Shown piece after piece: positions 52,801-63,357 of a stretch of DNA of 64,000 nt (its first letter is position 1; each line of letters starts with the position of its first letter). Origin of the DNA: Pyrocephalus nanus (taxonomy: Eukaryota; Chordata; Aves; Passeriformes; Tyrannidae); NCBI GenBank assembly GCA_038380795.1, contig CM076281.1, positions 372,001-436,000 on the forward strand, read 5' to 3'. The position numbers and the translations under genes were made by a program. The notes below the pieces were generated by a model. That model had not been told where the DNA came from. It saw nothing but the letters and a program-made list of their open reading frames with translations, and did not search any database.

Positions 52801-54974
52801 ACCACAGCACTGTGTGAGTGATGTGGTGGAAATCCCCACTGGTGCCAGTGATACACAATCGAGTTTACACAAGAATTATGAACAATTGTGTGTTATTCCC
52901 AACACATTTAATTCCTTTAATAAACAATTCCTCCAGGAAGGCTTCAAGCAAAGCAAACAGAGAGATAACAGAGCACAGCAGAGACAGCCCAGGTCCTACT
53001 CCCACACCCAAAATCCAGACAGACAAGCAGAGCAAAGCAGAGCAGCACAGTCTCTACTGGACAGGTAGAGGCATGACTGGAGTGTCCCTAAGTGGCCATT
53101 TCTACACTCCAAATCATAGCCAACATCTGACTTCAGGGAACAAAAGGGAAGTAGGGTTGAGGATAAAGGAAGAAGTTTCTGTAGCAGCTCAGAAAGTGTG
53201 GGGACCTTTCCCAGAAAGAACTTAATGGAAATTGGAAGCTGAGGGAGAATTTGTACTGCGGGGAAGAATTCAAGGGGAGGAGGATCAGTGGGTAGAACAC
53301 AGTCTTACAGCACTTCACAGAGCCACGGAATTTTTCTTATGGGTCTCAGGATTAGGCATGCACAGAGACAGATCTATCAGTTTTCCTTTCCAAACTTTCC
53401 TCTCCTATCAAACTGTCAGGGAGCTGTCAGTTGTTCAGCCAGCTCACAAACCTCGGCCAAACCTGTGCTTGGCATGACTGAAGTTCACAACTATTCAGCA
53501 ACCTTCCCTATGTATCCCAGCAGCCAGGGCCATGACCAACTCTACCTGAGATGGGACATGAAGGAACACAGGAAGAACTTCTGGCAAGCCTAATTAATTC
53601 CTTCTCATTAGGACAAAAATTCTTTTCAATTGTTGCATTTGGTAAAGTTGTAACAGAAACAATAATAACACAATGAACACAAATGCACCCTTTGCAGCTG
53701 AACTTCTCCCAACAGCAGCTGCTCTTGTCCCCAAGGGCTGCTGCAGGGCATGAATTTGAGGTGTCCTGCAGCACCTTCAACACTGCAAAAAAAGGATTTT
53801 CCCATTTTAGTCAAGCATGTGAACACCAAGCTCCTACAACTACATACATTTATTTATTTTTAGGTTACCTTCAGAATCTATGTTCCATGGCATGCTCAGC
53901 TTTTCTTTTCTGAGCCAGTGCATCTCCAGTGAGGTGATGCTGCCACTCTGTGGCTCCCGCAGAGCTAACACATCACCGAGGCTCCAGGCACATCACCTTC
54001 CTCTGGTTTGCATCGCTCCTACCACCCACACAGCTTCCATCAGCTGCAAGAGCTCACCCCGCTTGTGGTGAGCTGGCCTCAGGTCCTGCATGTTTGCTGG
54101 AGGGGCAGCTGTGAGAGGAACCTTCATCGAGGGGTCCACACAGTGAGGAGATGCCTCTTGGTCACTTGGCCAGGGACACCAGCACACCCAGCACCCCACT
54201 AATCCCAGTGCAGCCACCCAGCTCCCTCCTCAATAGCACCAAGAGGACCTGGGAAGGAGATGATGCTTGTCAGCTCTCAGACTGTGTTTCACTATCCTGA
54301 ACTTTCAGGCTCTGACAATTCCCGGACCCCACTTCATCTCAGGGGCTCAGACACATTTTCAGTATGTTCTGTGGTAACTTCCATCAGCATCTGTGGCTTG
54401 TTCAGAGCTCAGTGAGTACAGGCTGGACAAACCCTACACTGCACAGACCTGCCAGCCACAGCACTGTTGGGCTGGGACCCAGAGCACATCCAGCACATCA
54501 GTAATTCCCTCCCAAGTCAGTGCTAGTCACCTGATAAATAAAGAGGCAGAACGGGACCTTTGTGACTGAGAAAGAGGGAACTTTCCTGTTTCTGAAGGTG
54601 AGACACCCTCTAACAAGGTGTTACCCTGACACAAGTCTGTTTGTAAAGGCAAGCAGGGGATTATGCTTCATTCCTGTATTTCCAGTGCCACCTTCTGTAC
54701 AAAAAAGGAAACCTCTGAGTTCAGCAGCTCCAAGGAATGAAACTGGAAAATTCTTCCCCACCCACGTGGGAACTCAAACACTACTGAAATTAAACACTGA
54801 AGAAATTACATTGTCAGTAGCTCAACAGCACACTGAGTTGTATGCTTGAGACACCCACAAGTGCCAAAACCTGCTAATTTTACAAAGAAAGTACATCAGC
54901 TCACTCTGTATTTGCCATAAATTCATGCAGCTTCTGCGATGTAATAGATGAGAGAAATAAACATCCATTATTAT

Positions 54975-54989
54975 AAAAAAAAAAAAAAA
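54975..54989 (+). repeat. A15 homopolymer
   Basis: Fifteen consecutive A residues with no gene-like body upstream. Called a simple repeat. Confidence 0.9.
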
Positions 54990-55356
54990 GGAATCATAAG
55001 TCTGGCTATAAATATCAAAAGTATGCAACCAGGGAGTGCTGTTATTCTTCTCTATGTCATTCCAAGCTCTCACAGAGATTTTTAGTCCCAGACTGCTGGG
55101 GACCCACTGTGCCCTGACTGGGCCATGGGAATGTACACCTCATCCTCGAAAACTCCACTGCATCCAATTGTACAGACATGACTGTGGTAAACAGTTGCTG
55201 TGAGTAGTTTTTTCATATTGTATCGAGAGTTCACAGGCATAAAAAAAAAAATTCGGATTTTCTTGTTGCTAATCACAAATTTAAATATTAAGACTGAATC
55301 TGATTTTTATAGGGTAGTTTAATTGGTTCAGCTGCACAGAACCATTGTCAGAGCTG

Positions 55357-55411
55357 GGGGTGGAGTAGGTGATCTTTAAACTTCCCTCCCAACCCAAACC
55401 ATTCTGTGATT
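55357..55411 (+). mobile_element. CR1 LINE, short 3' tail
   Basis: The GGAGTAGGTGATCTTTAAAC, CTTCCCTCCCAACCCAAACC and ATTCTGTGATT segments match the last roughly 55 bases of a CR1 element in plus orientation. Only the terminal tail survives. It is in opposite orientation to the copy at 57434-57588, about 2 kb away. Confidence 0.75.
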
Positions 55412-57433
55412 ACATTCTTCATTCTACTCTCCTATACTGCCTAGAAAATTACTTGATAAATTACATTCAGGAAGTTTTCCACTGAGCAGTATTCAGCATG
55501 ATTATCTGGTTCCTCCAGACGTTCATTAAAGAGACAGACAAGGTCTTATCAGCTTCCCTAATAGCTGTTTCACGGCTGCCCTGCCAGATCTGATAAGCTC
55601 TGAGGATGATTCGGAACAGCCTTAGAACATGCAACCACTTTTAATTGGGGTTGGTGTCTTCATATCTACAGATGCTCCTGTCACTGGATGATCAAATCAC
55701 TCTCTTCTGTGATCAGGACCAGCAGTCTGTTGCAGAGTGAGCATACCTACAGGAGGCAGAGAAGGTGCTCAGGCAGTAAAATCATCCTCCTGTCACTCCC
55801 AACCTCCAAGCAAGATGAGTAACAAGCAGCAGCCACCACATCCTCAGCTCTGGCTCTGTACACATCTGCAATTCACTGGTAGAAGCAGCTGGGGGACTTC
55901 GCTCTTAGGGCTATGGAACACTGGAACCAAGTGAATGAAAGACTCCAAGCAAACTGGTAATGTCTTGTAAAGCCCAGAGAAAGATCCTCTCCAGGTAGGA
56001 GAGTTGCTTTGAGCCTATAGGCAGTGGCATGTGCAAATAAACCATCTTAATTCAGTATGTAATCTAGGAATAAACCTCTAGTAGATAAATGCTGAAATGA
56101 TTATTTACATTTGTCTCTTAAGCCTGGATTCAGGCTTGATTGGATCCTTTGTAATAAAAGGGAAAGCAGCAGAGTTTCAAAGTGCCACTCATCGTGTGCG
56201 TCTGGATGTAGACAGACCTAAGAGAATTGGGATCCTGATTGGAGCATCTAAAGTTCAAAATTATGTGGAATAAGGCTGAGTTGGAAAATTGTGTACACAG
56301 CAGATTATAATTGCAGCTATTGCTGGAATAAATTATGACAAGTGTCTTAACCCCTCCAGTGCTGAGCTGAAGCAGGTTCCTCAGCTAAGATAGAAGAAAT
56401 CACAAAATAAACACAAACTAGGACCAGACAATGCTCTGTGACCTCTCAGGATCAGGATCTGCAGTTTGGGTTTGTGTTTCACCTAATGAGTAACCATCAC
56501 AGCAGCTGAGTGCTCTCAAGCACGTTATTTAACAATTTAGTCCATCTCCTCTATAGAAGCAAACAATTAACTCCATTGCTATCCCCAAATCCTCTAAAAC
56601 CTGGATTTAGATGGTTGTTTCCACAACACACAGTTTGTGTAAACGTAAGTGAAGCAATTCTGGCTGAGAGGCCTGTCTGGGATTGTTTTCCAGTTGTCTG
56701 AAGAATTTGAGTCTCCCTCCCACCAGATTTTAGATTCCAGATTCTTTGGGAAACTTTCCAAGTTCTGGCTGGAATACTTAATCATTAATTCCCAACTTGC
56801 CCATCTGCCAGGTCTAGAAAAGATTTCTGTTAAATCCTTTAAATCATATGTCTAAACTGCTTGTTTATCTGTCAACATTGTCTCACACTATTTAATTTTA
56901 AAGCTGAACTTTTTAAACCTCTCACTGTTGATCCTGCTCTGAACACGAGGACTTGTCAGTAACTTTGCCCCATGTAACCACTGCCTGGTGTACCAGACAG
57001 GCCATATTTGCTGTGCTATACCCACCAAACTGCTCAGATTCTCCCACAGCAGCCTTTTACACAAGGTTCTGTTAAAAAAAAAAAAAAAAAAAAAAAATTA
57101 CTTACCACATCAGGAGCACTTTACTGTGGTGACAGAGCCTTGCTACACCTAGACAGATAAAATGTGGCAGAAACCCAGCCTGAAAGCCAAGCAAAGGCCA
57201 TTCCTCCCCAGAATCCTCCTACCCAACCTCACTGGGGTGCCCAGGTGCCTTTTATAGCCCTTGACAGCAGGTTAATTGGGCCACTTGGCTGACTTCCTTT
57301 TGCCCTCCAGAGCCTTGGGATGATCTTTAGAGCCTCCCAGGGCTGAGGACACATGTAGTCAGTCCCCTGTGTTTCCCACGACTTTTAGATTTGCAATGAT
57401 TTCCAAAGCCACAGTCAATGTGGTGGGAAGGAA
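55412..57433. other. gene-free stretch between two CR1 tails
   Basis: No supported gene. It contains an AT-rich unique block around 56.0-56.2 kb with a TGCAAATAAAC-type site, and an A24 tract at 57074-57097. Short open frames near 56.5-56.85 kb overlap on both strands and are not coding-like. Confidence 0.55.
57074..57097 (+). repeat. A24 homopolymer
   Basis: Twenty-four consecutive A residues, the longest homopolymer in the window. No AATAAA or recognisable transcript-like body precedes it, and CR1-rich bird genomes rarely make poly(A) retrocopies, so I treat it as a simple repeat. Confidence 0.92.
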
Positions 57434-57588
57434 ATCATGGAATCACAGAATGGTTTGGGCTGGAAAAGCCCTTTAAAGATCACCACTCCAACCGCTTGCC
57501 ATCTTCAACCAGATCAGGTTGCTCAGAGCCCCCCTCCAACCTTTCCAGGGATGCATCATCCACTGCTCCTCTGGGCACCCCAAATGCT
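57434..57588 (-). mobile_element. CR1 LINE, inverted 3' end
   Basis: The plus strand reads ATCATGGAATCACAGAATGG, TTTGGGCTGGAAAAGCC, TTTAAAGATCACC, CAGATCAGGTTGCTCAGAGC and TTTCCAGGGATGCATCATCC. This is the reverse complement of the avian CR1 3' end, so the element lies on the minus strand with its terminal repeat at 57434. It is 5'-truncated at about 57588. A pentamer-type satellite begins about 80 bases beyond its truncated end. Confidence 0.88.
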
Positions 57589-57670
57589 GTCTCATTAAAC
57601 CTACTATTGCAGGAAGAGCTGGAGGCAGTGACTGTAGGGCTAGGGGGGCTTAAGAACCCCCAGGGACACA

Positions 57671-57840
57671 GAGATGAGACTGAGACGAGATTGAGATGGG
57701 ACGAGATTGAGATGAGATGAGATGAGATGAGATGAGATGGGACGAGATTGAGATGAGATGAGATGAGATGAGATGAGATGAGATGAGATGAGATGATGAG
57801 ATGAATGAGATGAGATGATGAGATGAATGAGATATGATGA
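57671..57840 (+). repeat. nested (GATGA)n satellite with higher-order duplications
   Basis: About 170 bases built mainly from the pentamer GAGAT/GATGA. There is structure above the pentamer. A segment GATGGGACGAGATTGAGATG occurs twice, starting near 57695 and 57737. A 22-base unit is duplicated exactly at 57790-57811 and 57812-57833. The minus strand reads as a polypyrimidine-rich ATCTC/CATCT repeat and is open in two frames as Ser/His/Leu/Ile-rich peptides, which I take as artefacts of periodicity. Confidence 0.93.
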
Positions 57841-58671
57841 AGGAACCCACTCATGCTTGGTGCCACTGGCTCCTTTGGCTGGGACAGAGTCCCAGTGCGA
57901 GGAGAAGGGAATGGTTTGGGCCTGGGATTGTATTATAAGACTGACAGAAGTGCTCGGACAGGAGCATGTGAAGCTGTATTTGCTTTGGTTTAGTGATTGA
58001 GACAGACTTGAGTGGAGCCTTGCAATGTAACCAGCCTTCCCTCAGCAGAACCTTCCCTGACCACAGTGTGTCCCTCGGGATGGGGTGCAGCAGCAGCAGG
58101 TCCACGAGGATGTGCCAGACATGCCACCTCCAAACAGGTACAGCTCTTTTCTTAGTGCCCTGGGAGGAAGAAATCTGAGAAATTAGATTTTAAAGGAGCC
58201 TGAGGAACTGGAGAGAGAAAATCCAATTTCCTTGTTAACCCCTGGGGATGTCCAGAGACAGTGGCGCTGTCAGAACCTGATGGCCTGAGGTAAGCTCTGT
58301 TGGCTTAGACAGATGGAATTGCTGCCTGTTTATATTCTCCATCACATGGGCAGGCTGCTGACAGGGACCAGTTCATATGGAGCTTTATGGGGCACTTAAT
58401 TTCAATTCAAACAGAACAGTTCCCTTGGTTAAATGGCTGTGTGTTTGCAGAAGAGTAGCCCTGCTCCTCCTCTGCTGCTCGAGTCTCAGTCTGGGGAGCA
58501 GCAGCACAGATGTCCCTATTTACACCTCCCTGTGCTCCGATGCTCCTCTGTGTCTGACTTCATGTGAGCTCTGCCAGGCTCCCACCAGCCACAGCTCGGC
58601 CCTGCCCCATGGCCTCACCTGCTTCTCATAGGAATGTTCTCCAAGAGTTCCTCCAAAGCTGTCACTGTATA
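57841..58671. other. gene-free spacer downstream of the minus-strand gene
   Basis: I see no gene, repeat or strong motif. It lies between the GATGA satellite and the GU-rich element of the polyadenylation site, and would be the 3' flank of the minus-strand gene. Confidence 0.5.
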
Positions 58672-58718
58672 GACACACACATGGAATACACATATGGACA
58701 CAAAATATGTTATTTATT
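58672..58718 (-). terminator. polyadenylation site of a minus-strand gene
   Basis: On the minus strand, AATAAA at 58718-58713 is followed 17 bases later by a CA cleavage dinucleotide near 58695. A GU-rich downstream element, TATGTGTATTCC then ATGTGTGTGTC, covers about 58694-58672. Hexamer, spacing, CA and GU-rich element together form a complete vertebrate cleavage and polyadenylation site. CPSF would recognise the hexamer and CstF the GU-rich part. The AT-rich upstream sequence also fits a 3' UTR end. It implies that a transcript comes from the right on the minus strand. Confidence 0.68.
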
Positions 58719-58826
58719 GTGAATTTTGCAAAGACACATTTAAGCAACAAAATATACATTTTTGAACCTTTAGTTTTATACATAACAAATACAATCTGCT
58801 ACTATAGCAATAAATTAAATATACAT

Positions 58827-58834
58827 TATTTACA
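58827..58834 (-). promoter_or_regulatory. Pumilio-type site UGUAAAUA in the 3' UTR
   Basis: The minus strand reads TGTAAATA, an exact match to the UGUANAUA element bound by Pumilio proteins, about 130 bases before the cleavage site. Pumilio binding near 3' ends normally lowers mRNA stability or translation. It has meaning only if the surrounding sequence is transcribed as proposed. Confidence 0.4.
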
Positions 58835-58914
58835 ACAGACATAGGTCACCAGGAACTACAAAGCACCGCCTCTCTACATCAAAAATAAACTTTATCGGAT
58901 ACATTTCTTCAAGA

Positions 58915-58920
58915 TTTATT
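58915..58920 (-). terminator. possible upstream alternative poly(A) signal
   Basis: A second AATAAA on the minus strand lies about 200 bases before the main signal. No GU-rich element follows at the usual distance, so if used it is probably weaker. Confidence 0.25.
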
Positions 58921-59835
58921 TTCACTCTATAAACTTTCTTCACATTCTCTGATACAAATCCAGCATTTCTCTTGGCAGGACGTATGCAGTGCTACATTCA
59001 TTGAGGGCGATGAAAGCATGCTGGGGGGCTGGGGGCAGCCCCTGGCCAGCTGGGGGGGAGGCTGGAGCAGCATCAGCAGAGCAGTGAGAGTGCAGGTGGG
59101 ACCCACAGAGGTGCTGGGCTCTGCCCTGGTTTTGGGAGCTGCACCTCTCACAGCCAAGAGATCACAGCCCTGGGTGCAGCCCATTCATGGCAGAGACACA
59201 TCTTGGCCCCTTCACCTGCCATACCCTCAAATCTCCAGAAAGAAACTGAGTTTGTGCTTAGGTTCCCCCACTTCACCCAGGAAAAAGCACTTCTGTGTTG
59301 TGCTTAGGTGTGCACCCTGTGCTTGGCTCAGTGAGGTTTCAGGAGGATGCAAGTGCATGCCAAGTGGTCTCCTGAATAGAAGCCGAGCCAGAGTGGCAGC
59401 TTACTGCCAACCCTTAGCTGCACACAAGCTCCAGGGCTGATGCAGGTGATGCTGGTGGAGGGGAGAGGGTCCCCCCCTGCTCTGCATGAGGACTTGGAGC
59501 TGGTGGCACCAGTGCTGGAGCTGTGGACCTGCACCTAACCTACTGCTGCCTCTCAGCGAGCCCAGGAGCTGGTCTGAGCCAGGCAGCAGCCCAGGGACAG
59601 CAGGAGCAAGTGGGGGACTGAAACTCCAGTGGGAAGGGGAGCAGACCCTGTGACAGGGGAGATCTCCCCACACAGTGAGAGCTCTCCCATCATCCCCCAG
59701 TATGCTTCTGAGCCCCTTCTGCTCCCTCTGCAAAGTCACTTCTGAGTGTGGCAGAAGTTGTGTGCAAGGAACAGTGGGATCAGAAAGGAAAATGCACTGC
59801 ACAGTAATTCTAGTGTCAGTTAAGGATCCATTCTT

Positions 59836-59870
59836 TTATATATATATATATATGTATATATATATAAAAA
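59836..59870. repeat. (TA)n palindrome in the probable 3' UTR
   Basis: TTTTATATATATATATATAT, then GTATATATATATAAAAA, forms a near-perfect inverted repeat with T-rich and A-rich ends. Transcribed on the minus strand it could fold into a long AU hairpin. A further TTTTATATATGTATAG segment follows at 59876. It is a microsatellite and likely to vary in length. Confidence 0.85.
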
Positions 59871-62513
59871 TCCCTTTTATATATGTATAGATGTGTATGT
59901 GTCACTTATAAGCACAAAACATTTTGCAAAATATATACAGAAACACCTTTACCCACTGCTGGAAGTGCAAAAGTCCCTGGGGTGTAACAAACCGCTGCTC
60001 AGACCCCAGAACCACAGGACAATCTGGGACATTCCAGGCTGGAAGGCATGGGCCAGCACAGGAGGCCATGCCATGCCAAAGCCTGGCTGGGACAGGAGGG
60101 TCCAAAGCCCGGCTGCTGGTAAGGAGGTACAGCAGGTTTTACAGCCCATGGTGAGAAGTGTGTGCTGCTGAAAATGTCCCAGATCCCACAGGAGCTGCTG
60201 GCAAACCTCATGCCAGACCCCAGCTCCTGGCCCTGCTGCCATGCCAGCGGGCTGGCATGGAAGAGACAAGTCCAATACACTGCACCTCTCCCTAAGGCTT
60301 CACAATGTCCTGCCCCTTAGTCCCATTCCCAAATCGGTCTAGGTCAGAAAGGAAAGTCACAGTTTCAAGTGAAAAAAAACACACCAACAAAATAACCAAG
60401 AATGACAAACGAGCTGACAGTAGCCACTGAATCGTCTGCTGAAAGATCTCATGGAGATCAACACCCACAGGAATGATGTCTACAGAGCCGAGCGACTTCT
60501 CAGAGGAAAAAGCAAACCCAGAGCAGACCCTCGGAGCGAGTCATTGCATCAGTCAGCGTTTCACTGTGCAGCTTCAGGAAACCAGACCAAAGCTTCTAAG
60601 AGAACTGGGGATGGGTTTGAAAGTGCTACTAAAGCATCATCAGACAAGTGCTGAACAGCAAAGTGTGTGATCCTGAGGCACCTACAGCTACGGCCTGGGC
60701 TGAACACACCACACACTTCTCTTCCAAAGGAAACTCAAGCTTTAAACTCTATTGAAATGCAACTGGCTGGGAGCAGGAGGGAGCATCCCCACAGGGGTTA
60801 CTGGTATTTACTACTTCTACACAGCGCTTAGTGCCAGTTAAACAGCTCCCTGCCTTTTCACATGTTCTCCTTCTTTAACCATCAGGGCTACAGCCTTTCC
60901 ACATGGATCCATTCCAGCACAAGGGGAGCACCTCTCTGAACTGGATTGTAAGGCTGCTGGAGAGCATCTCCCTGTAGAGCCGGGGTAAGCAGAGCCGGTT
61001 CAGCTTGGCTGGGCTCCTCTCTGGCCTGGGGAGGTGATGGGGAGGAGGGGATGTGATGGTTGGATCCTACAAGCACTTGCCCCAGAGAGAGGGGAAGAGG
61101 AGCAGCCACAGCCCTGGGCTGCTCCAGGAGCACAATTGTGCCCCTGCCTCCTGACACAGACTGTCAGGTACTCTGTTGCTCTTGGAGCACTGGCTGTGTG
61201 TAGGTGACTTTGGCACTCAAAGTCCTGTTTTCAGCAGGAATTACAAATTCTAAGAACTGTGTTCACTTGAGACTAAGAACCTGATTTCATGGGGTCTTCC
61301 AAAGGTCACAGGCTGAGGGGGGCAGGGGAGCATCTCTGCAGCATCATGGCCTGTCTTCCAGAAAATGAGTAAGGGAAGTCCATGAGCAATGTAAAATTCA
61401 TGGACAGGCTTCAGAAAACTTCAGAAGAAGTTCCATAAAAAAGAGCAAAAGGATTTCTTGGCATGTTGAGAGAGGTATTTTTTGGGAAAGGGCATTACAG
61501 GAAACTCACCTTGCAGAATCCATAATGCTTATCTTTCAGAATAACAAGAACTCACTCAAAAGCAGCAGGACAGACTCTCCAAGGGCTGGAGCAGCCTAAT
61601 GCCACCCAAATCACTGGAGTTTTATGCATTTGCTTGCCTGGTGATCCAAGCCACAGGGCAAAGCAGAGCCCACTGGGCAAATTCTCTCTGGTTCCAGTTT
61701 TAGTACTCAGGTACACCACAGCTTTAGTTTTGGGTCACCTTTTCCAGGCCTGTGCTCAGTGTCAGGCAGGGACAAAGCAGGGAGGCCAAAGCTGACAAGG
61801 GAGGATGAACTGGCCTTGGCCCCCAGCTCCGCTCCCTGGGCCAGTTTGCTCACCCACCTCTTGTGCAAGAAACTGAGGAAGTGTGGAGTCAGGGGCTGTC
61901 TCTGCCCTAAGGGTTTTGGGGTGTGGGTAGGAACTGGGGTGAGACAGCTGGGGGTGGCTGGAGAGACACTGCAAACCGTGTGGTGGGGGGACATTTTATC
62001 CTGTTGCCCCCAGAGAGGAGAGACAGAAAATGATGGCAGAAAGTCAACTGCCCTGGGGCCACTAACTCACTTTGCCCTGACCCCCCACCCTTCAAAAAAC
62101 AAATATAAAACCTGCTTCCCCACTGATAACTGCAAATACAGCATGAAGGAAACTGAACTGCATGGGGGTCTGTCCTGCTGCCCCCTCTGCCCAAGAAGAG
62201 CTGGCAGACAGCCCAGGGAGGGGGGAGTGGACGGTGCCCACCAGCCACAGCACATGCGGGTGCCCACAGGGGGACCCAGCACAGCACCTGGAGGGGTCAT
62301 GGCCCTGGCCACGAGTTAAGTTAAAGACACATCCCCTCCTGCATGCAGAGCTGGGGGCACAGGGCATGTGCTGGACAGGGGAACACCGGGTGGGAAGGTG
62401 GCTGCTCCCTGTCAGGGCAGGACTGTGGCAAGGTGAGAGCTCCTTCCCGCGTAGCGGACGGGCAGGAGGCAGGTGTGGGCACCTCACTGCCCACGGCTGG
62501 GGCACACGTGGTC

Positions 62514-62558
62514 TCATGGGGTGTTGGAGAGTTTTCCCTTTGTCGAAACAAAAATTCT
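62514..62558 (-). CDS. candidate last coding segment (exon start to stop)
   Basis: A strong minus-strand acceptor (TTATCCTTTTCTTCTTTGCAG) precedes an exon beginning AGAATTTTTG at 62558. The 80-nt exon at 63278 ends on a complete codon. If that exon joins here, the frame reads 14 codons, from Arg-Ile-Phe-Val to Leu-Ser-Asn-Thr-Pro, and stops at TGA (62516-62514). The acceptor has an unbroken pyrimidine tract. The weak points are the short peptide and my failure to recognise it. A second frame stays open much longer in GC-rich sequence but does not match the upstream phase. This is a hypothesis for one of two C-termini; the other uses the 35-nt exon. Confidence 0.35.
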   Translation of the reverse strand, partial: RIFVSTKGKLSNTP

Positions 62559-63063
62559 CTGCAAAGAAGAAAAGGATAAAAGTGTCAGAGATTCTGGAAG
62601 GAGAATATTCCCACCCCTGCGGTGATGGTTGTGCAGCACCTGTCCCAGGAAGGGAGCCAAAGCCAGGGCAGTGCCCATCCCTGAAGCACCAGGCGACCTG
62701 CCACTCCCAAGCTGGGGAAGAAGGAAACTCTGTGATAAGGTGAAAATCCTGGCTTTTTGAGACCCATGTTTTCAGAAACGGAAATTCCTCTCATTTCAAA
62801 TTCTATGGGCTCTTCTCAACTTGAGACTTCCTAATGACGTCCCTGATTTCACAGCAGAGAGGGAGCCCAGGTGACTCCTGCTGCATTCCCTTCACCTCTG
62901 CCCATGAAATCCACCTTGTGAATCTGCTGTTCCCTTCGGGGTTTTGGAATAGTAAGGAGCTGCTCTGCTTTTCCACCCCCTGTGCCCAGAGGACAGTGCA
63001 GAAAACCCTGTCCTCCCTGCAGAGATGAGCCTTTTTGCACAGCATCACAATATCAACACTCAC
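62559..63063 (-). other. probable intron
   Basis: Between a perfect GTGAGT donor at 63063-63058 and the acceptor at 62561-62559, both on the minus strand. No other feature was seen. The intron would begin at 63277 instead if the 35-nt exon is skipped. Confidence 0.35.
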
Positions 63064-63098
63064 CTGTGAAAGTTAATTACTTCCTCCTGCTAGTGGCT
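63064..63098 (-). CDS. candidate 35-nt stop-containing micro-exon
   Basis: On the minus strand a pyrimidine-rich acceptor (TTCTGTTCTTTCTCGTAG) precedes 35 bases ending ACAG, followed by the perfect donor GTGAGT. All three frames contain a stop. In the phase delivered by the 80-nt exon it reads Ser-His-stop (TAG at 63092-63090). Inclusion would therefore end the protein two residues after the upstream exon. The stop lies 26 bases before the exon junction, inside the roughly 50-base limit, so such an mRNA should escape nonsense-mediated decay. It could also be a pseudo-exon, because short decoys with good splice sites are common in introns. Confidence 0.3.
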
Positions 63099-63277
63099 CT
63101 ACGAGAAAGAACAGAACACGGTGTGGGTTGCAAAGGAAGGGGCAAGAAATCACAAAATCCCTTCCCTCCCTTTCAATCCCTCATGGGCCCCACAGCCTCT
63201 CCCAGAGCCCAGACTCCCCATGCCAGGCAGGGAGGACGTGCCCACATTGTCCCACCAGCAAGAGCCCTGGCCCCTAC

Positions 63278-63357
63278 CGTGTTGGAGCTGCCGTGGCTGA
63301 GCTTGTCAAAGCGAAACTTCAAGTTGGACCTTGGAGAGTTTCTGTTCTTTAGATCTG
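63278..63357 (-). CDS. candidate 80-nt internal coding exon, gene unidentified
   Basis: The acceptor is a long pyrimidine tract (CTTGTTTTTTCCCTCTTGCCAG) and the donor is ACG|GTAGGG. One frame is open throughout: 26 codons from Asp-Leu-Lys-Asn, through a Ser-Pro-Arg-Ser-Asn-Leu-Lys-Phe-Arg-Phe-Asp-Lys core, to Ser-Ser-Asn-Thr. By hand count 19 of 26 third positions are G or C, well above the local AT-rich sequence, as expected for a real vertebrate exon. The other frame reachable from the upstream segment hits TGA after 17 codons and has a low GC3. The peptide is basic and Ser/Asn-rich, like a cytosolic disordered tail. I could not assign a family. The acceptor is a tandem NAGNAG. Confidence 0.45.

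Larger units (their letters stand above)
41189..55356. other. gene-free stretch
   Basis: No supported gene. Simple repeats include an A-rich (AAAT)n tract at 48725-48750, a T12 run at 49682-49693 and an A15 run at 54975-54989. AT-rich candidate regulatory blocks are at 44.23-44.65 and 49.73-49.89 kb. The open frame at 49043-49669 is the longest one here but has no recognisable domain or good splice context. Blocks at 46.5-46.9 and 48.0-48.35 kb are GC-rich and open on both strands. Confidence 0.55.
58695..62513 (-). other. probable 3' UTR of the minus-strand gene
   Basis: The segment runs from the stop codon proposed at 62516-62514 to the polyadenylation site at about 58695, roughly 3.8 kb. 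The last 250 bases are AT-rich with AUUUA pentamers and a Pumilio-type site. Further upstream lie a TA hairpin (59836-59870) and GC-rich blocks open in several frames on both strands, especially 61.7-62.5 kb. No CR1 or acceptor with a coding-like continuation was recognised inside it. The length is ordinary for a neuronal-type vertebrate gene. If the last exon starts elsewhere, part of this would be intron. Confidence 0.42.

Noticed and set aside
57074..57097. A24 tract as the tail of a processed pseudogene
   Set aside because: There is no AATAAA, no transcript-like body and no target-site duplication upstream, and CR1 machinery rarely makes poly(A) retrocopies in birds.
57480..57866. Minus-strand frames coding repeated Ser-His-Leu-Ile
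   Set aside because: They are a by-product of the pentamer satellite, whose period keeps some frames free of stops.
61759..62743. Overlapping plus-strand frames of 186 and 193 codons
   Set aside because: The region is GC-rich and open in many frames on both strands. The peptides look like low-complexity Gly/Pro/Arg/Cys mixtures, and the minus-strand last-exon evidence explains the region better.
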